Positions 34,472 to 41,300 of a DNA stretch of 64,000 bases are shown here, piece after piece. How positions within the stretch are numbered: position 1 is the stretch's first letter; each line of letters opens with the position of its first letter. Position numbers and translations under genes: made by a program. Under the pieces are notes generated by a model that did no database searches, had not been told where the DNA came from, and saw only the letters and a list, made by a program, of their open reading frames with translations. The DNA comes from an uncultured Acidobacteriota bacterium (GTDB lineage Bacteria > Acidobacteriota > Vicinamibacteria > Fen-336), in NCBI GenBank assembly GCA_902826455.1, contig CADEEV010000018.1, positions 24,931-88,930 of the forward strand, read 5' to 3'.

Positions 34472-34505
34472 CAAGGGTGCGACGCCAAACAGGAAGGGAT
34501 GCCAC

Positions 34506-35066
34506 ATGCTGGAAGCCACGCTGACGACCCCGGTCCTCGAGACGCTCACGACGCAGCCCAGCCGTAGCCTGACCCTGGAGGAGCGCTTCGAGACCGAGGC
34601 CATGCCGCACATGCGCCAGCTGTACGGCACCGCCTACCGGCTCACGCGCAACGCCGCCGACGCCGAGGACCTGGTCCAGGAGACGTTCCTGCGCGCCTAT
34701 CGCGCCTTCGCCGGCTACACCCCCGACACCAACGTGCGCGCCTGGCTCTACACGATCCTCTACCGCGTGCGCGCCGACCACTACCGGCGCGTGGGCCGCT
34801 CGCCGCAGACGGTCGAGCTGCTCGACGAGGGCCCGGCCGTCGCGCCTCCCCAGGACGCGATGGCCCAGGGCCAGGAGGAGATCGCGCGCGCCCTGGCCGC
34901 GTTGCCCGAGGCGTTCCGGGCTGCCGTCGTCCTCCGCGACATGCAGGACTTCAGCTACGACGAGATCGCGGGGATCCTCGCGGTCCCCATCGGCACGGTG
35001 ATGTCGCGCATCCATCGCGGCCGCGCCCTGCTGCGCACGGCGCTCGCCGGGGTGGTTCGCTCGTGA
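34506..35066 (+). CDS. ECF sigma factor, RpoE/SigR-like
   Basis: A 186-residue canonical ECF sigma. Region 2: YGTAYRLTRNAADAEDLVQETFLRAYRAFAGY; region 2.4 to 3 RAWLYTILYRVRADHYRR; region 4: LAALPEAFRAAVVLRDMQDFSYDEIAGILAVPIGTVMSRIHRGRALLR. This is closer to SigR/RpoE-type sigmas that respond to thiol stress than the degenerate sigma at 33353. AGGAAGGG precedes the ATG. The adjacent zinc-finger protein is its likely anti-sigma. The stop overlaps the GTG of a small cupin gene. Confidence 0.92.
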   Translation: MLEATLTTPVLETLTTQPSRSLTLEERFETEAMPHMRQLYGTAYRLTRNAADAEDLVQETFLRAYRAFAGYTPDTNVRAWLYTILYRVRADHYRRVGRSPQTVELLDEGPAVAPPQDAMAQGQEEIARALAALPEAFRAAVVLRDMQDFSYDEIAGILAVPIGTVMSRIHRGRALLRTALAGVVRS

Positions 35067-35347
35067 CCCAGCGGTACGTCGGCGGCCGCAACCTGCTCAC
35101 GAGGCACGAGGCCGCTGGCTACGGCGGCCTGTTGGTCGTCAAGCCGGGTCCTCTCTGGAGCGTATCGGTCATCGTGCCGGAGGAGGGCCAGACGATCGAG
35201 GCCCGGGGCGGCGAGACCGTCTACGCCTACGAGACGGTCGACGGTGGGCGGGCCGAGGGCTTCGAGCTCGGCCCCGGCGACCAGGCCACGCTGATCCGCG
35301 CCGGCCTCCCCCACTCCTTCGTCGAGTGGCGGGTCGAGAGGGCCTGA
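35063..35347 (+). CDS. Small cupin-like protein
   Basis: A 94-residue protein from a GTG that overlaps the sigma stop (GTGA). The sequence (VIVPEEGQTIEARGGETVYAYETVDGGRAEGFELGPGDQATLIRAGLPHSF) has the alternating strands of a single cupin barrel, with GPGD and the AGLPHSF metal-type motif, but few histidines. Function unknown. Being co-translated with an ECF sigma factor it may be part of the same response, for instance as a ligand sensor. Confidence 0.65.
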   Translation: MTQRYVGGRNLLTRHEAAGYGGLLVVKPGPLWSVSVIVPEEGQTIEARGGETVYAYETVDGGRAEGFELGPGDQATLIRAGLPHSFVEWRVERA

Positions 35348-35400
35348 GGGCCGGAATATCCGCCGTGCCGCCCGCGATCTGACTGTCGAGGCGGTGCGCT

Positions 35401-35571
35401 ATGGCCGGTGCTCTCCAGGACGTGACGACGCGGACGAACGATGGGATCGAGGCGCGGGAGCTCGACGTGCGGGCGCTGCTGAAGGCGCTCCCCGAGCCCG
35501 AGATGCCGGAAGGCCTGGAAGACCGACTGCGCGCGTTCCTGCAAGGACGTCGGGGGTTCGTCGGTCACTGA
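35401..35571 (+). CDS. Short orphan protein resembling the anti-sigma tail
   Basis: A 56-residue open frame, ATG to TGA, too short for most size cut-offs. Its second half, LPEPEMPEGLEDRLRAFLQG, resembles the C-terminal tails of the two zinc-finger anti-sigma proteins nearby (PVPDDIPEDLVRAILQS and VSGVPEELVLAILAASR), but no cysteine or histidine zinc site is present. A GAGGCGG stretch lies seven bases before the ATG. It could compete with the anti-sigma tails for a partner. Whether it is translated is not known. Confidence 0.45.
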   Translation: MAGALQDVTTRTNDGIEARELDVRALLKALPEPEMPEGLEDRLRAFLQGRRGFVGH

Positions 35572-35623
35572 TCGCTCGCCTGACCGCGTGGGGCTCCTCG
35601 CGTTAAGCTCCGCGCGAGACCCG

Positions 35624-36328
35624 ATGCCCTTCCTCACCGCGCACTGGCGGCATCTCGCGATGCTGAACTACGAGGTGGCGCCCGCCCTGGTCGCGCCTCT
35701 CGTGCCCGCGGGCACCGAGCTCGACTACTGGCAGGGCCATACCTACCTCTCCGTCGTGGGGTTCCTGTTCCTCGACACACGGGTCCTGGGGCTGCCGATC
35801 CCCTTCCATCGCAACTTCGAGGAGGTGAACCTCCGCTTCTACGTCCGGCACGAGGCCGCCGACGGCTGGCGGCGGGGTGTCGTCTTCATCAAGGAGCTGG
35901 TGCCGCGCGCCGCGATCGCGCTCGTGGCGAACGCCCTCTACAACGAGAAATACTCGGCCGTGCCGATGCGCCACGAGATCACGACCCACGGCGCGGCCTA
36001 TCACTGGAGCCTCGGCGGCAGGGAGCACTCCGTCCGCATCCAGGCGGGTGCCCCATCGGCGCCGCTGCGGCCCGAAAGCCAGGAGGAGTTCATCGCCGAG
36101 CACTACTGGGGCTACACGGCGCAGCGTGACGGTGGCACGGTCGAGTACCACGTCCGGCATCCGCAGTGGACCGTGGCCCCGGCCGCTTCAGCGGTTCTCG
36201 ACTGCGACGTCCGGCAGGTCTACGGCGACGCCTACGCCGAGGCCCTGAGCGGTGCGCCGTCGTCGGCCTTCCTCGCCGATGGCTCCGCCATCACGGTCTC
36301 TCGCGGCGTCCGGCTGGAACCTCGATGA
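35624..36328 (+). CDS. DUF2071 (YqjF-like) protein
   Basis: A 234-residue protein. YqjF-type features are TAHWRHLAMLNYEVAP near the start, LVPAGTELDYWQGHTYLSVVGFLF, and FEEVNLRFYVRH. The family is related to acetoacetate decarboxylase folds, and its biochemical role is not settled. ATG 35624 is used rather than the upstream frame extension because homologs start close to 'PFLTAHWRHL'. It heads a run of five overlapping genes that ends at 38606. Confidence 0.82.
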   Translation: MPFLTAHWRHLAMLNYEVAPALVAPLVPAGTELDYWQGHTYLSVVGFLFLDTRVLGLPIPFHRNFEEVNLRFYVRHEAADGWRRGVVFIKELVPRAAIALVANALYNEKYSAVPMRHEITTHGAAYHWSLGGREHSVRIQAGAPSAPLRPESQEEFIAEHYWGYTAQRDGGTVEYHVRHPQWTVAPAASAVLDCDVRQVYGDAYAEALSGAPSSAFLADGSAITVSRGVRLEPR

Positions 36329-37245
36329 GTCGCGTCCTTGCCCTCAGCCTGCTGGCAATGGGAGCATCCGCGATGCCCTCCGAACCGACCGCGATAGCGA
36401 AGGTCGCGCTCGCGACCCTGACCGTGCCCGGTTACCCCGACTTCCTCGTGGCGGACCGCGACGACGTGTGGCTGACCAACGACGGTCGCGTCGAGAAGTG
36501 GCGTCTCGGCAGCACGTCGCCGGTCGCCTCAGTAGCCGTGGCCGAGCCGTGCGGCGCCATGGCCGTCGACTTCGGAGCGCTCTGGGTCGCGAACTGCAAG
36601 GACGCGTCGCTCGTCCGCATCGACCTGCAGACGAACGCCATCGCGGCCGTCCTGAACACCGGCCTGGCCGAGCCCAAGGGCGAGCTGAGCATCGCGGCCG
36701 GCGCCGGCTCGATCTGGCTGCTGACCGATGCCGCCGGCGTCCTCTCGCGGATCGACCCCGCGACGAACAAGGTCGTCGCGACCATCGCGGTGAAGCCGAG
36801 CTCCTTCGCCGCGGCCTTCGAGTTCGGCGCCGTGTGGATCACGAACACTGAGAACGCCTCGGTGCAGCGCATCGACCCGGCCACGAACGCGGTCGTCGCG
36901 ACGATCCCCGTGGGTCCGCGGCCGTTGTTCCTGGCTGCCGGCGAAGGCGGCGTGTGGAGCCTCAACCAGGGCGACGGCACCGTCTCGCGTCTCGATCCGG
37001 CGACGAACGCCGTGGCCGCGACGATCGACGCCGGCGTGCCGGGCACGGGCGGCGACATCGCCACTGGCGCCGGCCGCGTCTGGGTGCGCGCCAAGGCGGT
37101 CCTGCTCTCCGCCATCGACCCCGCCACGAACCAGGTCGTCGAGCGCTTCGGTCCGCCGGCCGACAGCGGCGCCGTGCGAGTCGCCGGGCCCAACGTCTGG
37201 GTCACGGACCACGACACGAACACTGTCTGGGTCTTGAAGCCGTGA
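36325..37245 (+). CDS. Secreted beta-propeller protein (YVTN/Vgb-like repeats)
   Basis: A 306-residue protein with a short signal peptide (MSRVLALSLLAMGASA). It carries repeats of the form 'RIDPATNxVVATIxV ... GAVWITN' (at least five), typical of YVTN or virginiamycin-lyase-like propellers. No catalytic residues were recognised. Likely a periplasmic binding or scaffold protein. ATGA overlap with the DUF2071 gene and GTGA overlap with the protease gene downstream. Confidence 0.8.
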   Translation: MSRVLALSLLAMGASAMPSEPTAIAKVALATLTVPGYPDFLVADRDDVWLTNDGRVEKWRLGSTSPVASVAVAEPCGAMAVDFGALWVANCKDASLVRIDLQTNAIAAVLNTGLAEPKGELSIAAGAGSIWLLTDAAGVLSRIDPATNKVVATIAVKPSSFAAAFEFGAVWITNTENASVQRIDPATNAVVATIPVGPRPLFLAAGEGGVWSLNQGDGTVSRLDPATNAVAATIDAGVPGTGGDIATGAGRVWVRAKAVLLSAIDPATNQVVERFGPPADSGAVRVAGPNVWVTDHDTNTVWVLKP

Positions 37246-37793
37246 AGCAATTCCCGCTGGTCTTCCGTCTGCAGCGGGTCCGGGTCTGCGTCCACTGGAG
37301 TGTCCTGCTGCTCGCAGCTCTCCTGGTGGGCTTCGCGGGACGGCAGTTCCTGGATGCACTCGCTGCCGCGATCTCGTTCTTCGGCGTGATGCTGCTCCAC
37401 GAGTGGGGCCATGTTCTCGCGGCCCGTCGCCTCAGGTGCCATGTGGACGCTGTCGAGATCTTTCCCTTCTTCGGCCGCACCCTCTACTCGTCGCCCTACG
37501 CGCGGCTCGACCAAGCCGTGGTGGCATGGTCCGGAGCCCTGCTCCAGCTCGCCGTCGCGACGCCCATCATCGCCGTCGTGAACCGGTTCGGCTTTACCGA
37601 TTGGGGAGCTGCAAACGCAGTGCTCGCCCTCTTCGGCTACTTCAGCGCCGGCATGGCCGCGTTCAACCTGCTACCCGTCGCACCGCTGGATGGCGCCCAA
37701 GCCTGGCCGATGCTGCCCGCCCTGGCGCGAAGGCAGTGGCGGGAACGGGCATCGGGCCGCCCCCCTCGCGGGCCGGACCCTTGGGTTCGATGA
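37242..37793 (+). CDS. Site-2 protease (M50) family membrane metallopeptidase
   Basis: A 183-residue membrane protein from GTG. Zinc motif HEWGH lies in a membrane segment (FFGVMLLHEWGHVLAARR), and the second conserved motif is NLLPVAPLDGAQAW (the Asp ligand). Four or so spans; no PDZ or CBS domain, so it belongs to the small SpoIVFB/Rip3-like core type. Site-2 proteases cut substrates within the membrane, often anti-sigma factors or transporters. The nearby anti-sigma proteins have no membrane span, so they are not obvious substrates. Confidence 0.85.
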   Translation: MKQFPLVFRLQRVRVCVHWSVLLLAALLVGFAGRQFLDALAAAISFFGVMLLHEWGHVLAARRLRCHVDAVEIFPFFGRTLYSSPYARLDQAVVAWSGALLQLAVATPIIAVVNRFGFTDWGAANAVLALFGYFSAGMAAFNLLPVAPLDGAQAWPMLPALARRQWRERASGRPPRGPDPWVR

Positions 37794-38095
37794 CGACTCC
37801 CACGAGCAGCGCGGTTGTCGAGCGCATCCTCCTCGGACTCGGAAGGACGATCGTCGGTCTGGCTTTCGGCATCGTCGTCCTCGGCGCTCTGATCCTGTCG
37901 TTCTTCGCGTGCTGCGGCTGGGATGGTTCGACCTGGGTCGATCCCCGCGTCAGTCCCCATGGGCCCTACGTCACCATCCTCCTGGTGTGGCCTGCGATCG
38001 GCGCCCTGTGCTTGCTGGGTCAAGGCCTGATCACCGAGATGGCCAACGCGCTCGGCTGGATTCGAAAGCGCCTGTCAGGAGCTCGCCGTGGATGA
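37790..38095 (+). CDS. Small two-span membrane protein, unknown
   Basis: A 101-residue protein. Two hydrophobic segments are visible, about residues 18-42 (IVGLAFGIVVLGALILSFFACC) and 60-80 (VTILLVWPAIGALCLLGQG). A short loop DGSTWVDPRVSPHGPY joins them, and the tail is basic. I do not recognise a family. It overlaps the site-2 protease stop (ATGA) and the start of the J-domain gene by eight bases, so it is part of the same coupled run. Confidence 0.6.
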   Translation: MTTPTSSAVVERILLGLGRTIVGLAFGIVVLGALILSFFACCGWDGSTWVDPRVSPHGPYVTILLVWPAIGALCLLGQGLITEMANALGWIRKRLSGARRG

Positions 38096-38606
38096 CCTGC
38101 GGCGGGCTCGCGCCATCCTCGGCGTGCCCGAGGGCACGACGCCGGAGCAGCTGCGCGCCCGCTATCGCGAGCTCGTGAAGCAGTGGCACCCCGATCGCTA
38201 CGCGCGCGACCCCCAAGGGCAGATCGAAGCGGAAGCCCGCATGCGGGAGATCAACGTGGCGTTCGACCTGTTGCTCTCGGCCGGCTCGACGCCGTTCGTC
38301 GAGAGCCCACAGGAGCCGTCGACGGCCCCACCGCGGGCTCCCGTCCCCGGCCAGCGACTCACCCGCGAGCAGATCGAGCGCATGATCCAGTCGATCGGCA
38401 CGTCCGATCCCTTCGAAGACCTGGTCGGCACGGTGCCTCCCCGCTATCGCCGGTTCTCGCTCACGGGCGCGACGCTGTTCGCCCTCTACTGGAGCGTCGC
38501 CCTGACGCTGCGGCGCCTGGGGCTCGCCTGGGGGGCGGCGAGCCTGACCGCGCTTGTCCTCGTCGGCGCCGGCTACCTCGGCTGGCGCTTCCGCAAGAAA
38601 ACCTAG
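38088..38606 (+). CDS. Membrane-anchored J-domain co-chaperone
   Basis: A 172-residue protein from GTG. The J-domain is N-terminal (ARAILGVPEGTTPEQLRARYRELVKQWHPDRYAR) with the HPD motif that stimulates DnaK ATPase. A Pro-rich linker follows and then two hydrophobic segments at the C-terminus (LFALYWSVALTLRRLGLAW, SLTALVLVGAGYLGWRF). No G/F or zinc-finger region, so it is a specialised J-protein that recruits DnaK to the membrane. Last gene of the overlapping set starting at 35624. Confidence 0.84.
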   Translation: MDDLRRARAILGVPEGTTPEQLRARYRELVKQWHPDRYARDPQGQIEAEARMREINVAFDLLLSAGSTPFVESPQEPSTAPPRAPVPGQRLTREQIERMIQSIGTSDPFEDLVGTVPPRYRRFSLTGATLFALYWSVALTLRRLGLAWGAASLTALVLVGAGYLGWRFRKKT

Positions 38607-38635
38607 CCGGCGCGCCCCGGCGAACCAGAAAATCC

Positions 38636-38664
38636 TTGACGGTTTGTACTGTGCGGCATATAGT
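38636..38664 (+). promoter_or_regulatory. Sigma-70 promoter of the padR operon
   Basis: TTGACG (38636-38641), exactly 17 bases, TATAGT (38659-38664). One of the few AT-rich stretches in the window and a near-consensus housekeeping promoter, 35 bases before the PadR ATG. Confidence 0.82.
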
Positions 38665-38680
38665 ATGTGTCATCTACTAT
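38660..38680. promoter_or_regulatory. Probable PadR operator
   Basis: ATAGTA (38660-38665), nine bases, TACTAT (38675-38680): a perfect inverted repeat covering the -10 and the expected transcription start. PadR repressors bind dyads with similar spacing in front of their own gene. Autorepression is inferred. Confidence 0.6.
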
Positions 38681-38698
38681 GTCTCGCCCGGTACAAGT

Positions 38699-39037
38699 AT
38701 GAGCGACCCCTTCGAGACCCTCCGGCTCGAGCTCCGCCGCGGCAGCCTCGTCCTCGCCGTGCTGGCCGCCCTGCGCTCCGAGCAATATGGGTACACCCTG
38801 CGCAAAGCGCTCGAAGAGCAGGGTTTGGACGTCGACGAGGGCACGCTGTATCCCCTGCTCCGCCGCCTCGAGAGCCAGGGCCTGCTGCAGAGCGAGTGGC
38901 GGGAAGAGGAGAAGCGCAACAAGCGCTTCTACAAGCTCTCCACGGACGGCCGGCGGGTCTTCAAGGACCTGCTCGGCGAGTGGGAAGGGCTCGCGACGTC
39001 ACTCGAGGGAATCCTGAAAGAAGGGAGCGCGCGATGA
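38699..39037 (+). CDS. PadR-family transcriptional regulator
   Basis: A 112-residue winged-helix protein: ELRRGSLVLAVLAALRSEQYGYTLRKALEEQGLDVDEGTLYPLLRRLESQGLLQSEWRE ... RFYKLSTDGRRV. The 'GTLYPLLRRLE' recognition helix is diagnostic. PadR dimers repress stress or transporter genes and release DNA on binding a ligand. The stop overlaps the start of a HAAS-type membrane protein gene, a frequent partner in Acidobacteria. Promoter and operator are well defined upstream. Confidence 0.92.
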   Translation: MSDPFETLRLELRRGSLVLAVLAALRSEQYGYTLRKALEEQGLDVDEGTLYPLLRRLESQGLLQSEWREEEKRNKRFYKLSTDGRRVFKDLLGEWEGLATSLEGILKEGSAR

Positions 39038-40020
39038 GCGTCGATCTCGTGGACCGCTATCTGCAGGCCGTTCGGTACCTGCTGCCCAGGAAGCAGCGGG
39101 AGGACGTCACCCGGGAGCTCGCCGACGAGCTGCAGTCGCAGATCGAGGCGAAGGAGGCGCGCCTCGGCCGCAGCCTGAACGAAGACGAGGTGGCCAACGT
39201 CCTGAAGGCGTTCGGGCACCCGGCCCTGCTCGCGCTGCGCTACCAGGAGGGCCGCGCGCTCATCGGATCCCGCGTGTTCCCTCTCTACTGGTTCTGCGTG
39301 AAGTCCCTGAGCGCGATCCTGGCCGTGGTGCACCTCCTGCTTCCGGTCCTGTTCGCGGTCGCGACCGACCCCCCCGGCGGCTTCGGGCCCATCTTCGAGC
39401 GCTTCCCCGGCGTCTGGGTCGGCGCGATGGGATGGGTCACGCTGCTGTTCGTGGTCCTCGACGCCGACATGGTCCGCAAGCCGGTCGAGAAGGCGCTGTC
39501 CGACTGGAACCCGCGCGACCTCCCCGCGCCCCGCAAGGAAACGACTGAGCCGCCCCGGGCGACGTCGCTCGCGGGCGTGCTCGGAGCCGCGATCCTCTCC
39601 GTCTGGTGGCTCGTCGGGCTGAGCCATCCCGCGATCCTTCTCGGGCCGGCCGCCGCTTTCGTGGCCTTCGGGCCTCCGTTCTACGCGGTGTACGTACCCA
39701 TGGTGGTGCTCGCGGTGGCGGGCGTGGTCGTCGGCCTCTGGCGCGTGTTCCGGCCGGGCGCGCCTGCGGCCCGGGCGGCCCAGATCGCGGTCGACGCCGG
39801 CCAGCTCGCCGTGCTCTATTTCATCGCCCAGTCCGGCCCCTGGATCGTGGCGCCCGGCGGCGTGCCGCGCGCTCCGCTGACGGGCGAGCTGCTCGGTCTC
39901 GTGAACACCGCAGCCCAGCTCGGCCTCGGCGTCGCCTTCGCCGTCACGGGCGTCGTGTTCGCCTTCAAGGTCGTGAAGAGCTTGCGGATGCCGGCCGCTC
40001 CTCGCCACCTGGCGTGCTAA
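39034..40020 (+). CDS. HAAS-type integral membrane protein paired with PadR
   Basis: A 328-residue protein. The N-terminal ~75 residues are the HAAS helical domain (DLVDRYLQAVRYLLPRKQREDVTRELADELQSQIEAKEARLGRSLNEDEVANVLKAFGHP), normally found in DUF1700-like proteins controlled by PadR. About six membrane spans follow (for example CVKSLSAILAVVHLLLPVLFAVA and VYVPMVVLAVAGVVVGLW). No transport signature was recognised; role unknown, perhaps membrane or envelope sensing. ATGA overlap with padR. Confidence 0.82.
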   Translation: MSVDLVDRYLQAVRYLLPRKQREDVTRELADELQSQIEAKEARLGRSLNEDEVANVLKAFGHPALLALRYQEGRALIGSRVFPLYWFCVKSLSAILAVVHLLLPVLFAVATDPPGGFGPIFERFPGVWVGAMGWVTLLFVVLDADMVRKPVEKALSDWNPRDLPAPRKETTEPPRATSLAGVLGAAILSVWWLVGLSHPAILLGPAAAFVAFGPPFYAVYVPMVVLAVAGVVVGLWRVFRPGAPAARAAQIAVDAGQLAVLYFIAQSGPWIVAPGGVPRAPLTGELLGLVNTAAQLGLGVAFAVTGVVFAFKVVKSLRMPAAPRHLAC

Positions 40021-40030
40021 GCTACGCCAC

Positions 40031-40459
40031 ATGGCGAGCACAGCGGGCCGGTTCGGCTTCGCGGGCCTCGTCGGGATCCGCTCCCAGGATCCCCTCGAGA
40101 TCCTGAAGCGGGTCGAGAAGGGTCTCGCGTTCACCGCCCTCGAACGCTTCCAGTCCAACACCGGCCTCTCGACGGGAGAGCTCGCGGAGGCCGGCGTGAT
40201 CGCCCTGCGCACGCTCCATCGCCGCAAGGAGCAGGGGCGTCTCGATCCCGAGGAGTCCGACCGCCTGATGCGGCTGTCGCGGGTCTTCGGCAAGGCCCTC
40301 GACCTGTTCGAGGGAGACGTCGAGGCCGCGCGCCAGTGGCTCGCGACGCCCCAGGCCGCCCTGGGGCGCAAGCGGCCCATGAGCCTCACCCGCACCGACG
40401 TCGGCGCTCGCGAGGTCGAGGCGCTCGTCGACCGGCTCGAGCACGGCGTCCTCTCGTAG
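40031..40459 (+). CDS. Xre/MbcA/ParS-type antitoxin (DUF2384)
   Basis: A 142-residue protein. The N-terminal helical part (GIRSQDPLEILKRVEKGLAFTALERFQSNTGLSTGELAEAGVIALRTLHRRKEQGRLDPEESDRLMRL) is the Xre-like DNA-binding region, and the C-terminal part (LFEGDVEAARQWLATPQAALGRKRPMSL) is the MbcA/ParS toxin-binding domain. It is eight bases before a RES-domain toxin gene: the standard order of type II RES/Xre modules, where the antitoxin blocks the toxin and represses the operon. Confidence 0.92.
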   Translation: MASTAGRFGFAGLVGIRSQDPLEILKRVEKGLAFTALERFQSNTGLSTGELAEAGVIALRTLHRRKEQGRLDPEESDRLMRLSRVFGKALDLFEGDVEAARQWLATPQAALGRKRPMSLTRTDVGAREVEALVDRLEHGVLS

Positions 40460-40467
40460 CGGTCGCC

Positions 40468-40947
40468 ATGATCCAGGCGTGGCGGCTCCTGAAGACGCGC
40501 TTCCTGGCGGGCGCGTGGGACGGCGAGGGCGCCCGGCGCGCCGGAGGCCGCTGGAACAGCGTCGGCGTTCCCGTCGTCTACACCTCCGCTTCGCTGTCGC
40601 TGAGCCTCGTCGAGGTCCTGGCCCACCTGCCGAGCGGGCTGCTGCCGGCCTACTCCGCGATCCCCGTCGCGTTCGAGGAAACGCTCGTGAGCCGGCTCGA
40701 CGCGCGCAGGCTGCCGGCGCGCTGGAAGGACGAGCCCGCGCCCCCGGAGACGAAGGCCCTCGGGGACGCCTGGGTCGCGTCGCGGACGAGCGCCGTGCTG
40801 CGCGTGCCGAGCGTCATCGTGCCGAACGAGTTCAACTACCTGCTGAATCCCGCCCACCCGGAGTTCGCGCGCCTCGAGATCGGCGCGGCGATGCCGTTCC
40901 CGTTCGACGCGCGTCTCGCGGGACGCGAAAGGAAGGCCCAAGGATGA
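40468..40947 (+). CDS. RES-domain toxin (NAD-degrading or ADP-ribosylating)
   Basis: A 159-residue protein. RES-family marks: AWRLLKTRF, GGRWNSVGVPVVYTSASLSLSLVEVLAHLP (Arg, Tyr and Glu of the active site) and LRVPSVIVPNEFNYLLNPAHPEF. Characterised RES toxins such as MbcT degrade NAD+, and others ADP-ribosylate a metabolic enzyme. Full length, intact motifs. The stop overlaps the following cupin gene start (ATGA), so the cupin is translated with the toxin. Confidence 0.92.
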   Translation: MIQAWRLLKTRFLAGAWDGEGARRAGGRWNSVGVPVVYTSASLSLSLVEVLAHLPSGLLPAYSAIPVAFEETLVSRLDARRLPARWKDEPAPPETKALGDAWVASRTSAVLRVPSVIVPNEFNYLLNPAHPEFARLEIGAAMPFPFDARLAGRERKAQG

Positions 40948-41300
40948 GCGCCGACGCCGTCAACCTGGCCGGGAAGCTGGCCCTGTTCCGTGAGCACTGG
41001 CAGCCGCGCACCGTGGCCCAGCTCAACGACTACGACGTCATGGTCGTGAAGGTGAAGGGCGAGTTCGTGTGGCACAAGCACGACGACACCGACGACTTCT
41101 TCCTGGTGCTCGCCGGCCGCATCCAGATCCGCCTGCGCGACCGCGTCGTGGCCCTGGGGCCGGGAGAGCTCTTCGTGGTGCCGAGGGGCGTCGAGCACCA
41201 GCCCTTCGCCGAGGAGGAAGCCCATGTCCTGCTGATCGAGCCGCGCGGCACGCCGAACACGGGCGACGCCACGACGGCCCAGCCGAGGCGGGTCGTCTAG
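40944..41300 (+). CDS. Cupin-domain protein
   Basis: A 118-residue single-domain cupin with an intact metal set: EFVWHKHDDTDDFFLVLAGRIQIRLRD (His-x-His ... Glu-like) and GELFVVPRGVEHQPFA (His). Close to the 'mannose-6-phosphate isomerase-like' small cupins of unknown substrate. It is translationally coupled to the RES toxin gene. The stop overlaps the convergent subtilase stop by four bases (CTAG). Confidence 0.88.
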   Translation: MSADAVNLAGKLALFREHWQPRTVAQLNDYDVMVVKVKGEFVWHKHDDTDDFFLVLAGRIQIRLRDRVVALGPGELFVVPRGVEHQPFAEEEAHVLLIEPRGTPNTGDATTAQPRRVV

